From Catonia carolina (Eukaryota > Arthropoda > Insecta > Hemiptera > Achilidae), in contig JAQMRL010000011.1 of NCBI GenBank assembly GCA_035578175.1, positions 6,583,501-6,647,500 of the forward strand: a stretch of 64,000 bases of DNA. Direction: 5' to 3'. How positions within the stretch are numbered: position 1 is the first letter of the stretch; each line of letters starts with the position of its first letter. The notes beneath the pieces are model-generated. The model did no database searches and was not told where the DNA came from. It was given only the letters and a program-made list of their open reading frames with translations. Of the stretch, positions 11,833 through 23,811 are shown piece after piece. A program made the position numbers and the translations under genes.

Positions 11833-12200
11833 AAACAAACGACGTAATTTTCGGCTGCGTCTCACGGTGACGTCGTATTTTCCGTATACTATTTTCTAAC
11901 CTTCCAGTGCGTTGGAAAACTTCATCTCCTACATTCTCTTGTGCTTCGAAATACGCCTGTAACCATACAGCATTTTCATCGCTTCCTGGCTGTCGGGGAC
12001 GGGTGCTGGTTCGCTACCTTTTTCTTCGTTGCTCTCTTCTTTCTCGTCAGTTTCCATACCTTCCCGCCTACTCAGAACTTTATTAACAATGTCATCGTCG
12101 TTTTCCTCGCTGGTGACGGTTATGTTGTCATCTACGGCAACAAAAAAAATATGGAAAATAGTACGGTATCGAGTTCATTCCATTTTTCGGGTTAATTTTT
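11833..12200 (-). pseudogene. Pogo/Tigger transposase C-terminal remnant
   Basis: Minus-strand reading from 12150: VAVDDNITVTSEEND, DDIVNKVLSRREG, an acidic tail rich in Glu and Asp, PAPVPDSQEAMKMLYGYRR, then after a frameshift QENVGDEVFQRTGRLE. This matches the general layout of Tigger-type transposase C-termini (an E..IV..VL stretch, an acidic stretch, a final helix with EALEAL and a QE.V.DEV segment). The catalytic core is missing. It fits the surrounding pogo-type ends in position and strand. Confidence 0.55.
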
Positions 12201-12228
12201 ATAAGGCAGATTAACCAACATTTCTGTG

Positions 12229-12353
12229 CCTTCAGTCCGTTCGCTAAACTAGAAATAGTGAATAAATACTTCGAAATAACGCTAAACTAGTGAATAAACA
12301 CTTCAGTCCGTTCGCTAAACTAGAAATAGTGAATAAATACTTCGAAATAACGG
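12229..12353. repeat. Tandem duplication, 72-bp period
   Basis: The 52-bp segment starting cttcagtccgttcgctaaac occurs at 12229 and again at 12301, identical over its length. Confidence 0.9.
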
Positions 12354-12407
12354 AATTTTTTTTCGAAATTTCTAATTACGAAGTTAGATTTAACATTAGT
12401 TGTGATC

Positions 12408-12794
12408 GTTGTTTAGGTCATCAGCCGAAAGGCTGGTTTGAACCTGTAGAGGTTTTACTAAGTAAAACGAGGAGTGAGGTGGTTTACCAACGCCTTCCTC
12501 ACTGAAAGGAAAAGTACGCTTATCAGCATGCCGAACCCTCTGAAAAGCACATATTTTCCTTTCTGCAAATTACACCTTCACTTCATTCACCACAGGGTCT
12601 GGCTGTATAATGAAATTCATTACTTTCAGAGGAGATAACTCTGATTAGCGTCTTTTACACCTCTACTTCTTCTGTTCTTAAATGATTCAGTCATTTAATC
12701 GGCTGACCATGTGATAAGGAGAACTATTTATTTTAGCCCTGCAACGAACAGATTGAATGTATATAATTTGACACTCCACCTGTCTTTTATGGGC
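12408..12794 (-). repeat. Interspersed repeat family A copy
   Basis: Minus-oriented, nearly full-length, closely similar to the copy at 3407. It is inserted in the pogo relic. Confidence 0.8.
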
Positions 12795-12896
12795 ATTTTA
12801 CAGTAGTATGTATACAAAATAACGGGGACAAATAATTTCTTCGAATTAACAGAAATTTCGAATTACACCAGTTCGAATTACCGAGGTTTCACTGTA

Positions 12897-13382
12897 CTAC
12901 TTATTTGTAGTTAATTGAGAATTTATTGTTTGTATTCATTGATAATTTATTGAAAATTTTAATTTTTAACTTCATTTTATTAACTTCAGTTAGAGAACTT
13001 ACTTGTTATAATACCATAATAGGATTTTAAGGTTACCTAATTTTCTGAATCGGTTGGTATGGATCGTTGTTTTCGTGCTACACAAATGTTAAGTTGGCAA
13101 TGACCGCAAGGGTTGAAAATAAAGTTTTAAGATACTTTGTAAGGGTGAGCTGCTTACTGAAGTATACCACCAGGATTTGCTTCAGTGATTTTTGCCCTTA
13201 ATTAAAATTAATATATTCATTAAATAAATTTTTAAAATCTTTAGTATTTTTGAAAGGAAGGTATTGAATGGTGTTTTAGTATTAAAAATAAATAAATATT
13301 TGCGATTTCCTGTAATGTTTTACCGTTAATAAGATGAAGCCAACGACTTTTCTATTTCACTAGTTTCAGTTATTCTAAATTT
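12897..13382. other. AT-rich spacer
   Basis: I see nothing to annotate. Confidence 0.5.
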
Positions 13383-14610
13383 TTACTTTCTCTTGCCCTA
13401 TATTAATATACGAGGGAAAGTATTAGGCATATATTCATGTCAATTTTTAAAAATCGAGTTTTCAGATCCCGTAGACACAAAAAATAATATTTTTTTACCG
13501 ATTGGTGTATGTGTGTTTAAACAAAATTCGTATATCAAGAACGGATTATCGTATTAAGTTGAAACTTGGAACGTGGAATTAAGGTTTTTGGTTTTAGGTA
13601 CCACAAGGGGACCCGACTTGAACATTGTCATCAAAATCGGTCAAACGGAAGTAGTAGGTAGTTTATTCGTGATTTTTTTACGTTTTTGCGAATTTCTCAA
13701 AAATGGCTTCTACTATCGTAATTATTGTATCTTTTAAAGTTTCATGTACTATTTTTTTATGCTTGTAATAAACGAGGTACGTTTGGTGAAGCTTGCTTGT
13801 AGAGGGGTTGTGCTCTCTTGGTAATAAATATTCTTTTATGATTGCGGCCTTAAAATGAATTTTTACGTCAAAAGCGTTTATAATCAAAGTTGCAGAAACT
13901 TTAAAAACTACAACTTTTGATTCGAACTTTTTTTTCTACAACGCTTAGTTGCGTTAATTAGTGATTCTCTGTATTTTGTTTATCAAAATCAGAAAAAATA
14001 GAATTTTTAAAGATTTGGGCATTTGTATGTATTTTACGACAAATATGTATATAATTAGGTTAGAAAAAAATTTAAAAAATCTTTAACTTATATTTTTTCC
14101 TGCAGAGCCTAGTTTAGCGCCAATTAGTGATTTCCCGTCTTTTTAAGTTCTACAGAGGTTAATTTTCATTTTGCGTTATTCACTCATATGATTAAAATTA
14201 GGTTATGTTTGTGATTGTAAATTGTTTACTAATGATTACACTATGCCTAGTCTGCCAATTAATTAATTTTTGTGTCAATTAGTGATTTTCCGTATTTTTA
14301 AGTTCTACAGGGGTTTGTTTTCATTTTGTAACATTCACTCATGATTAAAATTAGGTTGTTATTCATTCTACATTGTTAACTTATGATTTAACTGTACCTG
14401 GTCTGCCAATTAATTAATTTTTGTGTCAATTACTGATTTTCCGTATTTTTAAATTCTATAGAGGTTGATTTTCATTTTTCGTCATTCATTCATGATTAAA
14501 ATTGGGTTGTTTTTTATTTTACTTTGTCTAATAATGATTAAAGGTTATATTTTTCATTATTTACATTGACAAAAGAAAATCGCTTGAGTGTTTTAATCCA
14601 GATTATTTTT
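13383..14610 (+). mobile_element. Repeat family B copy with internal triplication
   Basis: Starts tttactttctcttgccc. The first block and the middle block are recognisable, then a segment of about 153 bp (containing attagtgattttccgtattt) is present three times in tandem (from about 14110, 14255 and 14408). The terminal hairpin has decayed. Confidence 0.6.
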
Positions 14611-15132
14611 TTAAATAATTTTACGTCTTGATTCAGTCCCTTAAATTTGTATTACTCGTTGTGGAATACTCTGCAGAAGTAAGGAAAAATAATTGCCGTA
14701 AATCTTATTAGTGTAATGCTTAGAAGACATCTGGAAAATGTAGGTAGAACAACGATATAGCTAAAAGAAAAGGTGGTCTGGAGGTAGCTGAAGTTAGTGG
14801 AAAAAGAGGGCGGGTAAAACGCTAATCATCTAGTTTGAGTGATCTCTCTATAAATTCTTTGTAGTAATAGTTTCTGACGTGAACCCACTGACACGTGTTT
14901 TGTTTTCAGTCGTTAAGTTCGGGTATTTTTATGATCGGCATAACGAAAACAACTAGCATTTTTAAAAGTGTAGTTCAGCTCACATGTGTGTGATGTCCGG
15001 TTACTGAATTGTTCTTGTAGAATAACTCTCGCTGTCTGTTTTTTTATTCGTTTCTGATAATGTGTGTGTGTTTTTTTAAAAGTAAATTAATAAAAGATTT
15101 ATTGGATTAGTTTTTAAATTTGTTGTCTTAAA
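14611..15132 (+). promoter_or_regulatory. Probable promoter and 5' UTR region of the stomatin gene
   Basis: About 520 bp between the family B repeat and the start codon. An initiator-like ttcagtc lies at 14905-14911, and no clear TATA box sits at the right distance. In-frame stop at 15115-15117 closes the frame just upstream of the ATG. A non-coding first exon further upstream cannot be excluded. The position is inferred only from the gene model. Confidence 0.25.
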
Positions 15133-15190
15133 ATGGATTGTAAATGTGCGAAAACTGGTTCTGGCAATTTACTTTGTACTGTTGAAATAG
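15133..15190 (+). CDS. Stomatin exon 1 (N-terminus, residues 1-19)
   Basis: Reads MDCKCAKTGSGNLLCTVEI, then one base (G) and donor gtatgt. That G plus CT from the next exon gives Ala, so phase fits. The ATG context is aaaatgg and an in-frame stop lies 18 bases upstream. Three cysteines near the N-terminus suit lipid modification of a membrane hairpin protein. The N-terminal sequence of stomatins is poorly conserved, so this exon rests on start codon, donor and phase rather than homology. An alternative first exon elsewhere is possible. Confidence 0.7.
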
Positions 15191-15974
15191 GTATGTTAAA
15201 TTTTACATTGCTTCAGTTATATTTTCCTGTAGATACTACGTTTATACGGTGAAAATATAATTAAAACAATCTTTATTTTCTTTCATTAATTACAATTATT
15301 ACGTAAAATTACTTAACTTTGTGGTGGGAAAATTAATCTACCCAATTATGGTTTCTCATGTTTAAGGGTTGATAAATTGATTTATTTATTATTTTTTTAC
15401 CACTGTTATTACTGTAGGGGCTTACTGGGTGTTTCGGAACTATCTGGAACCGGTTTGTATCGTTATTCCTTAGGTCGAGACCAACAGAAATTACTACATG
15501 AACATTGGTCTTAGGTGTCTAATTTTCTGTCTGTATGTCTGTTTGTCTTTTTACAAATGTTTTCATATCTCAATAGGCCTAATCGTTTACGATATTAACT
15601 TTGAATTTTGTATTAGGTGACCCAATGACAAGATATTGTTAATAAATTTCAAAATGGTAGCTTTATAAAATTTCAGTTTAATTTTTTTCGAAAACTTATG
15701 ATTTTGTTTATTAAAACATAGCAGAAAGAAAAAAATGGTCATTTAAACGATGCATCCAATAACATGTAGTTGAGGTCAGTCAAATGTTAAATAACTTAAA
15801 TATTGCATTTTTTATATTACTGAAACATAACCTCACTTTGAAATTTAAGGTAAATGTATTCAACCCTTTCACAAAATATAAGGATATGACTATTATAAAA
15901 CCGGTAAACGGACTCAATTCTGTGGTTAACATTTTTGTTTTCGTACCTCAATAATTATTTATGATAACTCCTTT
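15191..15974 (+). other. Intron 1, unique part
   Basis: AT-rich intron sequence. I see no gene or repeat that I can name. Confidence 0.5.
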
Positions 15975-16590
15975 TTTGGTGGCAATTTTTAAAATATTGG
16001 TCATCTATCATTGTTTTGTTCGTCCGTCACACCCAGATGTCAGAAACTACAAGAGGTAGCAGAAAAAGGTATCCGAATTCGTAGTCTACACAAAAAGTTA
16101 GTGGGCCTAAATTGGGTTAAAAATTTCGGTTTCGACCGAAAGTAGCCCAAAACCGGAAGTCAAGAATTTTAAGTCGGAATTTGAAAACAAAAATAGTTTT
16201 ATTTGACTCCTCTTAAAGAGTAGATACAGAAATCATAGGGTTTGATGTTCCGATTTTGACTGAAAGTGGCCCAAAACCGGAAGTCAAGAAATCAAAGTCG
16301 GAATTAGGAATTTGGAAACAAAAATAGTGTTATTTGATACATTTTAAAAAGTAGGTACAGAAATCATTGGGTTTGAATTTACGGCTTCGACCGGAAGTGG
16401 CCCAAAACCGGAAGTCAAGAAATCAAAGTCTGATTTTTAAAACAAATATAGTGTCATTCGATTCCTCTTAAAGAGTTAATATATAAACCTCTTATGGTTT
16501 TTGCCTTAAGTCAAAGGTAAGCCTTTTCAAAAATTACCACCATCCGTGAGACGCATCAATTCAAGAAAGGGATTTTTATATATTATAATG
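15975..16590 (+). mobile_element. Repeat family C copy (minisatellite-bearing element)
   Basis: Head tggtggcaatttttaaaata, a conserved block with gttcgtccgtcac, then three to four units of about 126 bp each holding gcccaaaaccggaagtcaag, then a tail with gtcaaaggtaagcc and the inverted form of the head (ttttcaaaaattaccacca), a decayed hairpin and a T-run. Confidence 0.65.
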
Positions 16591-17663
16591 TTTTGTTAAA
16601 ATTATTGTGATATTTTAATAACCTTAAAAATACTACAGAAATTAATAATTAATGTTCACATGATTACAAACATAATAATATACCGAAATCATATTTGATG
16701 ATATTTTCAGAAATTTATATAATAGGTCTACTGATATCAGCTATTTTTTTAAAATAATAATTTTTATAATATTTAATAAAAGATTTATTAAAAAATTTTA
16801 CGATGGAACTTCTATAAAGCGAAATGCTTCTTTCATCGTAAAATATAATATATTTCTAAGAGAACAAGTTTACAAAATGGAAAACGTAATTATTTTCTTT
16901 CTTTTATGTTTAATAAATATTAGTATCAGGTAACAGGAACTGTAAACAAGGATCGGAAACGACTTGAGACGAGTTAAGTAAAGATAATGCTTACTAAAAG
17001 ATGAAGTTTCAGTTAAGCGAATTGCTTATTTATTATTTAAGAAAATATGTTTCAACGCTAACTACGTTAAGTGACAATCCCAAGATCCATAAGCGCTGGA
17101 AATTTTTATCTTGATACAGTTACAACTTAATGTCACATCTGTTTGCCTCCTTGATGTTTTCATAATTTATTTATCCATGGGAAATGTGTAATGTCAATGA
17201 ATAAATTATAAAGTCTGTTGTAACTTAAATTACGTCAACTGTAAATTCATGTTCCTAAGTTGGGATTTCATGAGTATCCCACAGGTACCTCGTTGTATTA
17301 TGTTAACGCATGTGATAATATGTTTGTATCAAAATGTATTGCAGTATATAACCTATGATTAACGATTTAATTATTTAAAACCAATTATTGTTATTGCTTT
17401 TTGTCAGTCATGACATTTTGTCATTACCTAAATATAATTATCTCATAACTTTTGTTCGTGAATGCGTTATTAATTTTTGCCATTTCACAAAAAAAAGCAA
17501 TTTTTACTTTTTATCATTCTGTTTGTAAAATAAAGTTAAAAATTTATTGCGATGGTAGTTAAATTACTAAATTTTCGGTAGCCGATTGTAACTAATCTTC
17601 ACTTGTATGACCCCGCGAAGCCAAAATATTGTTTCTTAAATGATTTCTATGTACATTTGTTCT
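16591..17663. other. Intron 1, unique part
   Basis: AT-rich, no gene or named repeat seen. Confidence 0.5.
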
Positions 17664-17705
17664 ATTTATTTACACTCGATCTGCTAGTTCCAGGGCTAAA
17701 ATACT
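17664..17705 (+). repeat. Family A repeat, 5'-end fragment
   Basis: The segment with actcgatctgctagttccag equals the 5' end of family A (compare 23401-23425). The rest is missing and is replaced by the mariner relic. Confidence 0.7.
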
Positions 17706-17714
17706 CTAGGGCGC

Positions 17715-18133
17715 TGCATACTCAGTTCCCACCAGGTTGTTTAACCACGCACTAACACCCTCTTAGTTCGTCATCACTTACATAACGGTTACCTCTCAAA
17801 AAGTCCTTCAGTTCGTGAATTATCAGGAAAAAACTAACTTAGTCCGTCTGTCGTGAAACGTCTGTCCTGTTGAATTTTTCCTCAATCCTTGATTTGTGTT
17901 TATCAGTCAAAGCTGAAGGTCGGTCCCGAGCGCTCTTCATCGTGAACATTCGTCCGTCCGCCATTAAACTTAATGCACCATTTTCGAACTGAAGCTTCCT
18001 TCATCACATTACCATAAACCTCCGTTATTTGTCTATAAATTTTGATTAGTCGCACTCCTTTAGCATTCAAAAATTGTATTACGCTACGAACCTCACAATT
18101 GGGGAGATCGTTAGAATTTTGGCACTCATTTTA
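17715..18133 (-). pseudogene. Mariner transposase relic, internally deleted
   Basis: On the minus strand from 18133: MSAKILTISPICEVRSVIQ with a shift, then LNAKGVRLIKIYRQ, ITEVYGNVMKEASVRKW, KFNGGRTNVHDEERSGP: the N-terminal mariner HTH (HTH_48 type) up to the GRP-like turn. The catalytic core is deleted, and a short C-terminal piece (LKDFLRGNRYVSDDEL) follows directly. Several shifts and stops. Sequence up to about 18480 may be the 5' flank of the same element. Confidence 0.75.
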
Positions 18134-18640
18134 AAGACTATCAAATAATCAATACAGGAATGTATCGGATCGCTGTTAGCACCAGAATGACCCTTGTAAT
18201 TTTTTCGTCGTATAACATTTTCTTTAGCTATTACAAGTTCAATGGTGCGACAAACACCTGTATAGATACTGAAGTCACGAGATTGCCTCTTGCGTATGGA
18301 TGGGCTGTGAGGAAGGGAAGTAAAAATTTGACATTGCTGCCAACCTCAACAGTGAAACACTACTCGTACATTTCACTACCGTGCAGTTTACATTTTACAT
18401 ACATTTTTTACACATTCTACATACATTTTTATAAGCTGTGGTTTATTCCGAGAAAATGTTTTCTTCATAAACCTTATAAGAAATAAATGTGACCTGTAAT
18501 ATTGCCTATAGCCTAATTATATCACTAGAAATGTTTGATTTACTGTAATTACAAGCTACCTTATTCCATTGAAACAAAATACGTGAATGAATCGCCTTCT
18601 TTACTATTGCTGTCACCGGCGTCTTCTTTATCAGTCTCAC
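18134..18640. other. Probable 5' flank of the mariner relic, then unique intron
   Basis: GC content is higher than around it up to about 18360. A 108-codon open frame (18160-18486) has no recognisable family features; I take it as chance. Confidence 0.35.
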
Positions 18641-18649
18641 TAGTATCTA

Positions 18650-18912
18650 CCTAACTGTTTCCTTTTCTTTACCAGGTGTCAGCAAAACTGTTGGAGAACA
18701 GTTCTTCACGTCTTTAATTTTCTTTTTTTATTTTCCGAATTGTGGAAAGAGAAACATCACAGTAGTTACCCACTCGCTCATGGCTTTATTAAGAGGTAGG
18801 AAAAGGTACTTTTGTTTAGCTTCAACTTCACAGCATTTTATTACACTGCATATTAGATTTCGTTCAGCATTGTGAATAGTCTGCCCACGTTTTCGAGAAA
18901 CTAACATTTCTG
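18650..18912 (-). pseudogene. Possible transposase N-terminal HTH relic
   Basis: Minus-strand reading from 18910: MLVSRKRGQTIHNAERNLI, CSVIKCCEVEAKQKY, PLNKAMSEWVT and later KKIKDVKNCSPT with shifts. The order (R.RG.x....R.LI..V..F...EA......P...A.ER) is that of the DNA-binding part of some IS630-type transposases in insects. Too degraded for a firm family call. Confidence 0.35.
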
Positions 18913-19664
18913 TTTACGATAACAAACAGTTAACCTATAAAAGGTTCCGCGATATGTTGTATGTGCTCTGGGTATAGTATACGTTGTTGTGTTGGTTTTA
19001 ATTAAATTAAAGCAGTCGCGCATGCGCACTGATGCTTTCCCCCTTTACCCCTCGTTGCAAACAAAGGCAAACTCGTGATTTAAGTAACTATAATATTTGT
19101 TATTCCTACAATTCTAGCAATATGCCTGCGTACAGTGTGAAACAGTCTTAAGTAACAATTATTTATGAATTGTTCACGTTTTTTAAAAAAATTTCTGTTA
19201 CTGAATAGCTGGAAAGCTAAATTTTATCAAATAAAGTTTGTTAGATAACTGTACTTCCGTCGCTGTTTGAATAATTAAGAGCACTATCCATCTTGTTTAT
19301 TCATATAACATTAGCGTCGCTTGAGACGGACTAAATTCTATACATAAACAGTATTATACAATTTGAGTAAAGCCTTTTGAAATGGCTATTTCATTCTTAA
19401 ATTTAATTATAGTATCTACTGTTGTGTCTTGTAAAGACAAATCCTATTTACGTACCAAGCAAACTTTGCCACAGTGTACGCACTATAGAATATCATTATT
19501 TAATTACGCTATGAACAATTGTCATCAAATTCTATTTCGAATAACTTTATTATTTCAAATACAATGAATGATTTGTTTCCACTACTTATGCTCTGTATTG
19601 TATAGTAATGTTTTCTATATCCGTATGTTATTGTTAAGCAATGAATGAATTTATTTATTTCGTA
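18913..19664. other. Intron 1, unique part
   Basis: No gene or named repeat seen. Confidence 0.5.
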
Positions 19665-20640
19665 TGTAAAAATCTGATGTGGAACAGTCACAACCTCTTG
19701 CCAATGTAAATATTGAACAATATAACCTAACCTTAGTAATAAAACATTAGAAATAAACAAAAACCTAACCTCAAAAAACATAACCTTCTTTTAATTATGA
19801 GTGAAAGACGCAAAATGAAAATCGACCTCAGTTTGGCTTAAAAATACGGAAAATCACTCTTTCACGCTAAACTAGGCTCTGTAGACAAAAAAGCTTAAAA
19901 TAAAAGTTGTAAATCTTTTAATTTCCTATAAATTTTATTATGTAAACTTTTTTCTTAAAATGGCATACTAAGGCTGAAATCTTTAAAAAAATCCATTTTT
20001 ACACGTTTTCGTGAGAAAAATAAACAGAAAATCGCTAATTACCGCTAAACTTAGCGTTATACAAAAAAATATTTGAACTAAAAGTTGTTGGATTTTAAAT
20101 TCTCTACAACTTTTATTATATACATTTTTGCGATAAAATGCATATTAAAGTCGCAATCTTAAAAAAAACAATTTTTTTACGAGAAAACAACCTCTCCAAG
20201 AATTTCAGCAGACATGGCACCTACCCTGTCTTGTAGAGCATAAAAAATTTAGTAAACCAGGCGATTTTTAAAAAAATTCGTAGGAGCCGTTTTTGAGAAA
20301 ATCGCAGAAAAGTGAAAAATTAGACGCATAAACTACTACCTACTTTTGGTTGACCGATTTTGATGAAAATGTTCTTGTTGGGTCCCGGTAGTGGTATCTA
20401 ACTTAAATTTCACGTTTCCAGTTCGTACAATGTTCCGTTCTTGAGATATTCTGTTCACACACACACACGCGCGCACGCACACACACACACACACACACAC
20501 AGACCAATCGCTAAAAACTTGTTTTTTGGGTTCAGGGGGTCTGAAAACGTGTAGATCCGGTGAAAACTCGATTTCGAAAAATCGACATGAAAACAATACT
20601 TTCCTTCCTAAATATTCATATAGAAAAGAGAAAGTAAAAA
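19665..20640 (-). mobile_element. Repeat family B copy, near full length
   Basis: Minus-strand orientation. It carries a (CA)n / GT microsatellite at 20456-20501, the block with ccccctgaacccaaaaaaca and the inner block with ccaagaatttcagcagacat. Both short inverted ends are present (cctcttgcc at 19693, gaaaagagaaagt at 20624). Confidence 0.6.
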
Positions 20641-20764
20641 ACAAATACAGTAGTTCATCGGTTTTTCGTGTGGTAACATAAAATAATTTTAGATAATAAA
20701 ACTCAGTGTGAAACTCGTACTCATATTTTTGATGGGCAATATAAATAATGGAAACCATTACTTA

Positions 20765-21347
20765 TATCTTTAATTATTGGTGAATGACGCTAAATGAAAA
20801 TCAACCTCTGTTTGGATATTAATTTTGTTGAGTAAAATCATTAATTGACTCTAAATTAGGCTCTGTAGAAACAAATGATTAATTTTCTTTAACTTTGATT
20901 GTATACAATTTCGTTTTTAAATACACGTAAGGCTTAATTCTTAAAATAATGTCAGTAGAAATGCCGCTTACACCTTTTTCTTGAGCACAAAAACTGTAGC
21001 ATGAGGTGAATTTGAACGAATTCGTTGAAGCCGTTTTTGAGAAAAGTTGGTAAACGTAGAAAAATAAACTACTACTTCCGGTTGACTTATTTTGATGAAA
21101 ATGTTCGTAGAAGTTCTCGTATTGTACTTAACTTTAGTTTTTAAGTTTCAACCTTGTACAATTTTCCGTTTTGAGCTTTATTTTGCTCGTACAGAGACAT
21201 ACACAAGCAACCCAATCAGTAAAAACATGTTTTTTATGGTTCAGGGAATCTGAAAATGTGTATTTCCGGTGAAAACTCGATTTCAAAAAATCGATATGAA
21301 AACAAGAACTTCCTTACTTATATTTCATACAGGACAAGAAAAAGTAT
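20765..21347 (-). mobile_element. Repeat family B copy, partial
   Basis: A second, more diverged minus-oriented copy immediately beside the previous one. It lacks the terminal hairpin end. Confidence 0.55.
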
Positions 21348-21464
21348 TAACCGAATTCAAAACGGAGAGAAATAAAAAACCAGTGTGTACTTTTTATATT
21401 GGTTTTTTCAAAGTTACTGCGGAAGGGGGTTTTGAAGTTAAAAATTTGAAATTTGACATTCTTT

Positions 21465-21930
21465 ATACTTACAATAGGCTAGTGGGGCATATCTTAAAAC
21501 ATCCAGGTATTGGTCTATCAATAATTGAGGGTAATATTGAGGGAGTGAACTGTAGGGGAGGATAATATAAAGCAAATTACAAAAGATATAGGGTGTTACA
21601 GGTATGTGTTATGAAACGATTTGCGCTAGATAGAACAGCTTGGAGAACTGCATCAAACCAGTCGAGAGACTGGTGACAAATAAATACAAGTGGAAACATC
21701 TTACCAGAAGAAGGGATAAGCTTGTGGGGAATATCTTAAGACATCCAGGTATTGCTCTATAAATAATGGACGGGTAATATTGAGGGAGTGAATTGTAGGG
21801 GGAAACAAAGGTTAGAATATTTGAAGCAAATTAAAAAAGATGTAGGGTGTTGCAGGTACGTAGGTATAAAACGGCTTGCGCAAGATAGACAGCTTGGAGG
21901 ATTCCATCAAACCATTCGAGAGACTGATTA
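21465..21930 (+). pseudogene. Two tandem LINE reverse-transcriptase C-terminal fragments
   Basis: Copy 1 (21465-21690): RLVGHILKHPGIGLSIIEG, NIEGVNCRG and then shifted QIT.KDIGCYRY, KRFALDRTAWR, ASNQS. Copy 2 (21715-21930): LVGNILRHPGIAL, NIEGVNCRGKQRLEYLKQIK, KDVGCCRYVGIKRLAQDR. The pattern GH.LRH..L...IIEG.IEG...RGR.R.EY..QI..D.G...Y..LKR.A.DR is the 3' end of the RT in many insect LINEs. Both copies have lost everything 5' of this region. Confidence 0.7.
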
Positions 21931-22420
21931 AAAAAAAATAGAAGTACTTAATTGTAATTCTTTTCATGTAATTTACGTGAAAAACGTTACTACAATATTC
22001 CTAATAGTGTAAGGGTAAAAGGATGAGATCGGTTTCCCACAAAATTGGGTTTTTTTGTTATGTTGAATGATATGATACTGATAGTATTGTATAAAATTTG
22101 TGTTAGGGAAATTTTTTGAATAAATAGTCAATTCGATATCGATAAAATAGTAAACTGTTCTTTTTATTTGGAAGGGTTGTAAATGATATCGTGACAACTG
22201 ATTTTATTTTCTATTATTTATCGTTATGTATTTGGTCGATGTACTTTGTGAAATCTGATTAATATTTTAAATATTTTTTAAACACTTACTTTTTCTTGGA
22301 ATATTAAAGAACTCTTTTTACCGCAGTTAGAGTTAGGCCCTCGTATTAAATTTTACGTATTATTCTAAAGAATTGTAATACTTAAGCCCAGGGTTCATTC
22401 TGGATCTGCGTATAATAGCT
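21931..22420. other. Intron 1, unique part
   Basis: Nothing recognised. Confidence 0.5.
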
Positions 22421-23285
22421 AAATAATAAACAGTCTTCCCTTAAACTTATTATAATTATTTATTGACAGGACTAATAATTACAGTAATTTATTAAGCTTA
22501 AACTACTAACAAATTACAATTAAATTAAATTAATTACAAAACTTAGACCCTTTTAGTGCCGAAACAATATTGAAAAGTTTGATCTAAAGTGTGATATAAT
22601 TTGAATAAGGGTGTACACAAAGTGCCCTTATTTCGAAAACTTTTAGGCGGAAGCCTGCAATTGCCGACCAAAATTTCAACTTTACAGAAAAATAAAATGT
22701 CGTTAAAAATTAATTGTTTCGTTCATAAAAAAATCTTTTGAACTACCGTGGGTTTTGGTACTTTAACGCTGGTTTTAATATGTTAGAATTTCTAGACTCT
22801 AGCCGAGAATTGAACACGGGACCTTTCGCTTTGTAGGCTAGCGCGCTAGTCACTACCCCACGGAGGCGGTTTCAAAATACATAATTCCATTAATTTTTGT
22901 TTAAAGTTTTTTTGGAAATGTTCGGTTATCCGGACGTTGGAACTTTATTCATAACTTAAGGACGTCCGGTAAATCGAATGTTATAACTACGTAAAATATA
23001 TCGACGTCTTGTTTTCCTGACGTTAATACTGAAAGGGTTAAGGTTTCAACTAAACTCGTCTATAAATAAGATACGGTCACTTAAAAATCAAAACAGTTAT
23101 TTACATGTTCACAACTACTTGCTAACACCCTTACGCACATGTTCTATTAATTTAATTCAAAAATCGTAACGACCTTATTTCGAAACGGCCAGACAACACT
23201 AATTCCATTCACAGTCCAGCACCAACTGACCGACTACAAAGGAACTAACGGTTTTTATACCTGCGGTCTGATAATTTATCAAACA
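22421..23285 (-). other. Candidate solo LTR or other promoter-bearing repeat
   Basis: On the minus strand a TATA box (tataaaaacc, 23251-23260) is followed about 32 bases later by an initiator-like ggtcagttgg, and 300 bases further by gaataaag (22948-22955). That order (TATA, TCAGT, poly(A) signal, no ORF) is usual in gypsy-type LTRs. I could not find matching ends or a target duplication, and a SINE interrupts it. Confidence 0.25.
22735..22870 (-). mobile_element. tRNA-derived SINE
   Basis: Head 22869 to 22801 (minus): A-box-like tggggtagtgac and B box gttcaattct at tRNA spacing, followed by a body of about 65 bp. It does not fold to a full tRNA. No clear target duplication. Confidence 0.6.
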
Positions 23286-23370
23286 ATCGAGACCCTTCTA
23301 ATAGTTTCTCCGTTTTATCTAAACAATCGACAACATAATGAAATAAAATTAATAATAGGCATAACAATCC

Positions 23371-23468
23371 GCCCATAACAGGCAGGTGGAGTGTTAAATT
23401 ATTCGGACTCGATCTGCTAATTCCAGGGCTACAAAAAGTAGTTCTCTTTCTTATCACATGGCCAGCAA
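23371..23468 (+). repeat. Family A repeat, 5' fragment
   Basis: Carries the 5' part from gcccataacaggcaggtgga to the cttatcacatggccagc region, then stops. Confidence 0.75.
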
Positions 23469-23811
23469 AGAAGGAATTTACGGAGGAATTTCAGAAACTA
23501 CTGAACCAATTTCAAAAAAGTTTTCGCTTTTGGCAAACTTAAAACTTTTTGAATATTATAAGCTGTATGGAATTATGTAATTTTTTTAAAAAATTGTGAT
23601 TAAAATGAAGTCATCTTTTAATTTATTTGTTTGGTGTAAGATCTTTTGGGAAAGAAGTTGTTTTCCTACTATGTGACATTAATCTTTACTCATTCCTTTT
23701 TTCAAAATTATTTCCGAGACAGATATCTAAAAAAGAATTTCACAAACGATTTCTGCATTGCAAGTTATATAAACCTTCCAATAATTAAAGAGTACCGCTA
23801 ACGTTTTTTTT
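23469..23811. other. Intron 1, unique part
   Basis: Nothing recognised. Confidence 0.5.

Larger units (their letters stand above)
8614..12894 (-). mobile_element. Pogo/Tigger-type transposon relic with nested insertions
   Basis: The ends are inverted repeats (8614 ctgtaaaacctcggtattcg; 12894 back: cagtgaaacctcggtaattc), each next to TA (8612-8613, 12895-12896). This CAGT...cctcggtaattcgaa type is known from pogo/Tigger elements. Inside lie a C-terminal piece of a pogo transposase (11833-12200), a later 2.46-kb transposon (8820-11276) and a family A repeat (12408-12794). Only about 1.4 kb is the original element, so most of the transposase is gone. Confidence 0.75.

Noticed and set aside
11941..12195. 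84-codon plus-strand ORF with hydrophobic stretch
   Set aside because: It is the shadow of a pogo transposase remnant on the other strand, whose acidic tail reads as hydrophobic in reverse.
20336..20758. 140-codon minus-strand ORF with Cys/Val run
   Set aside because: It lies within a family B repeat and its microsatellite; not seen open in other copies.
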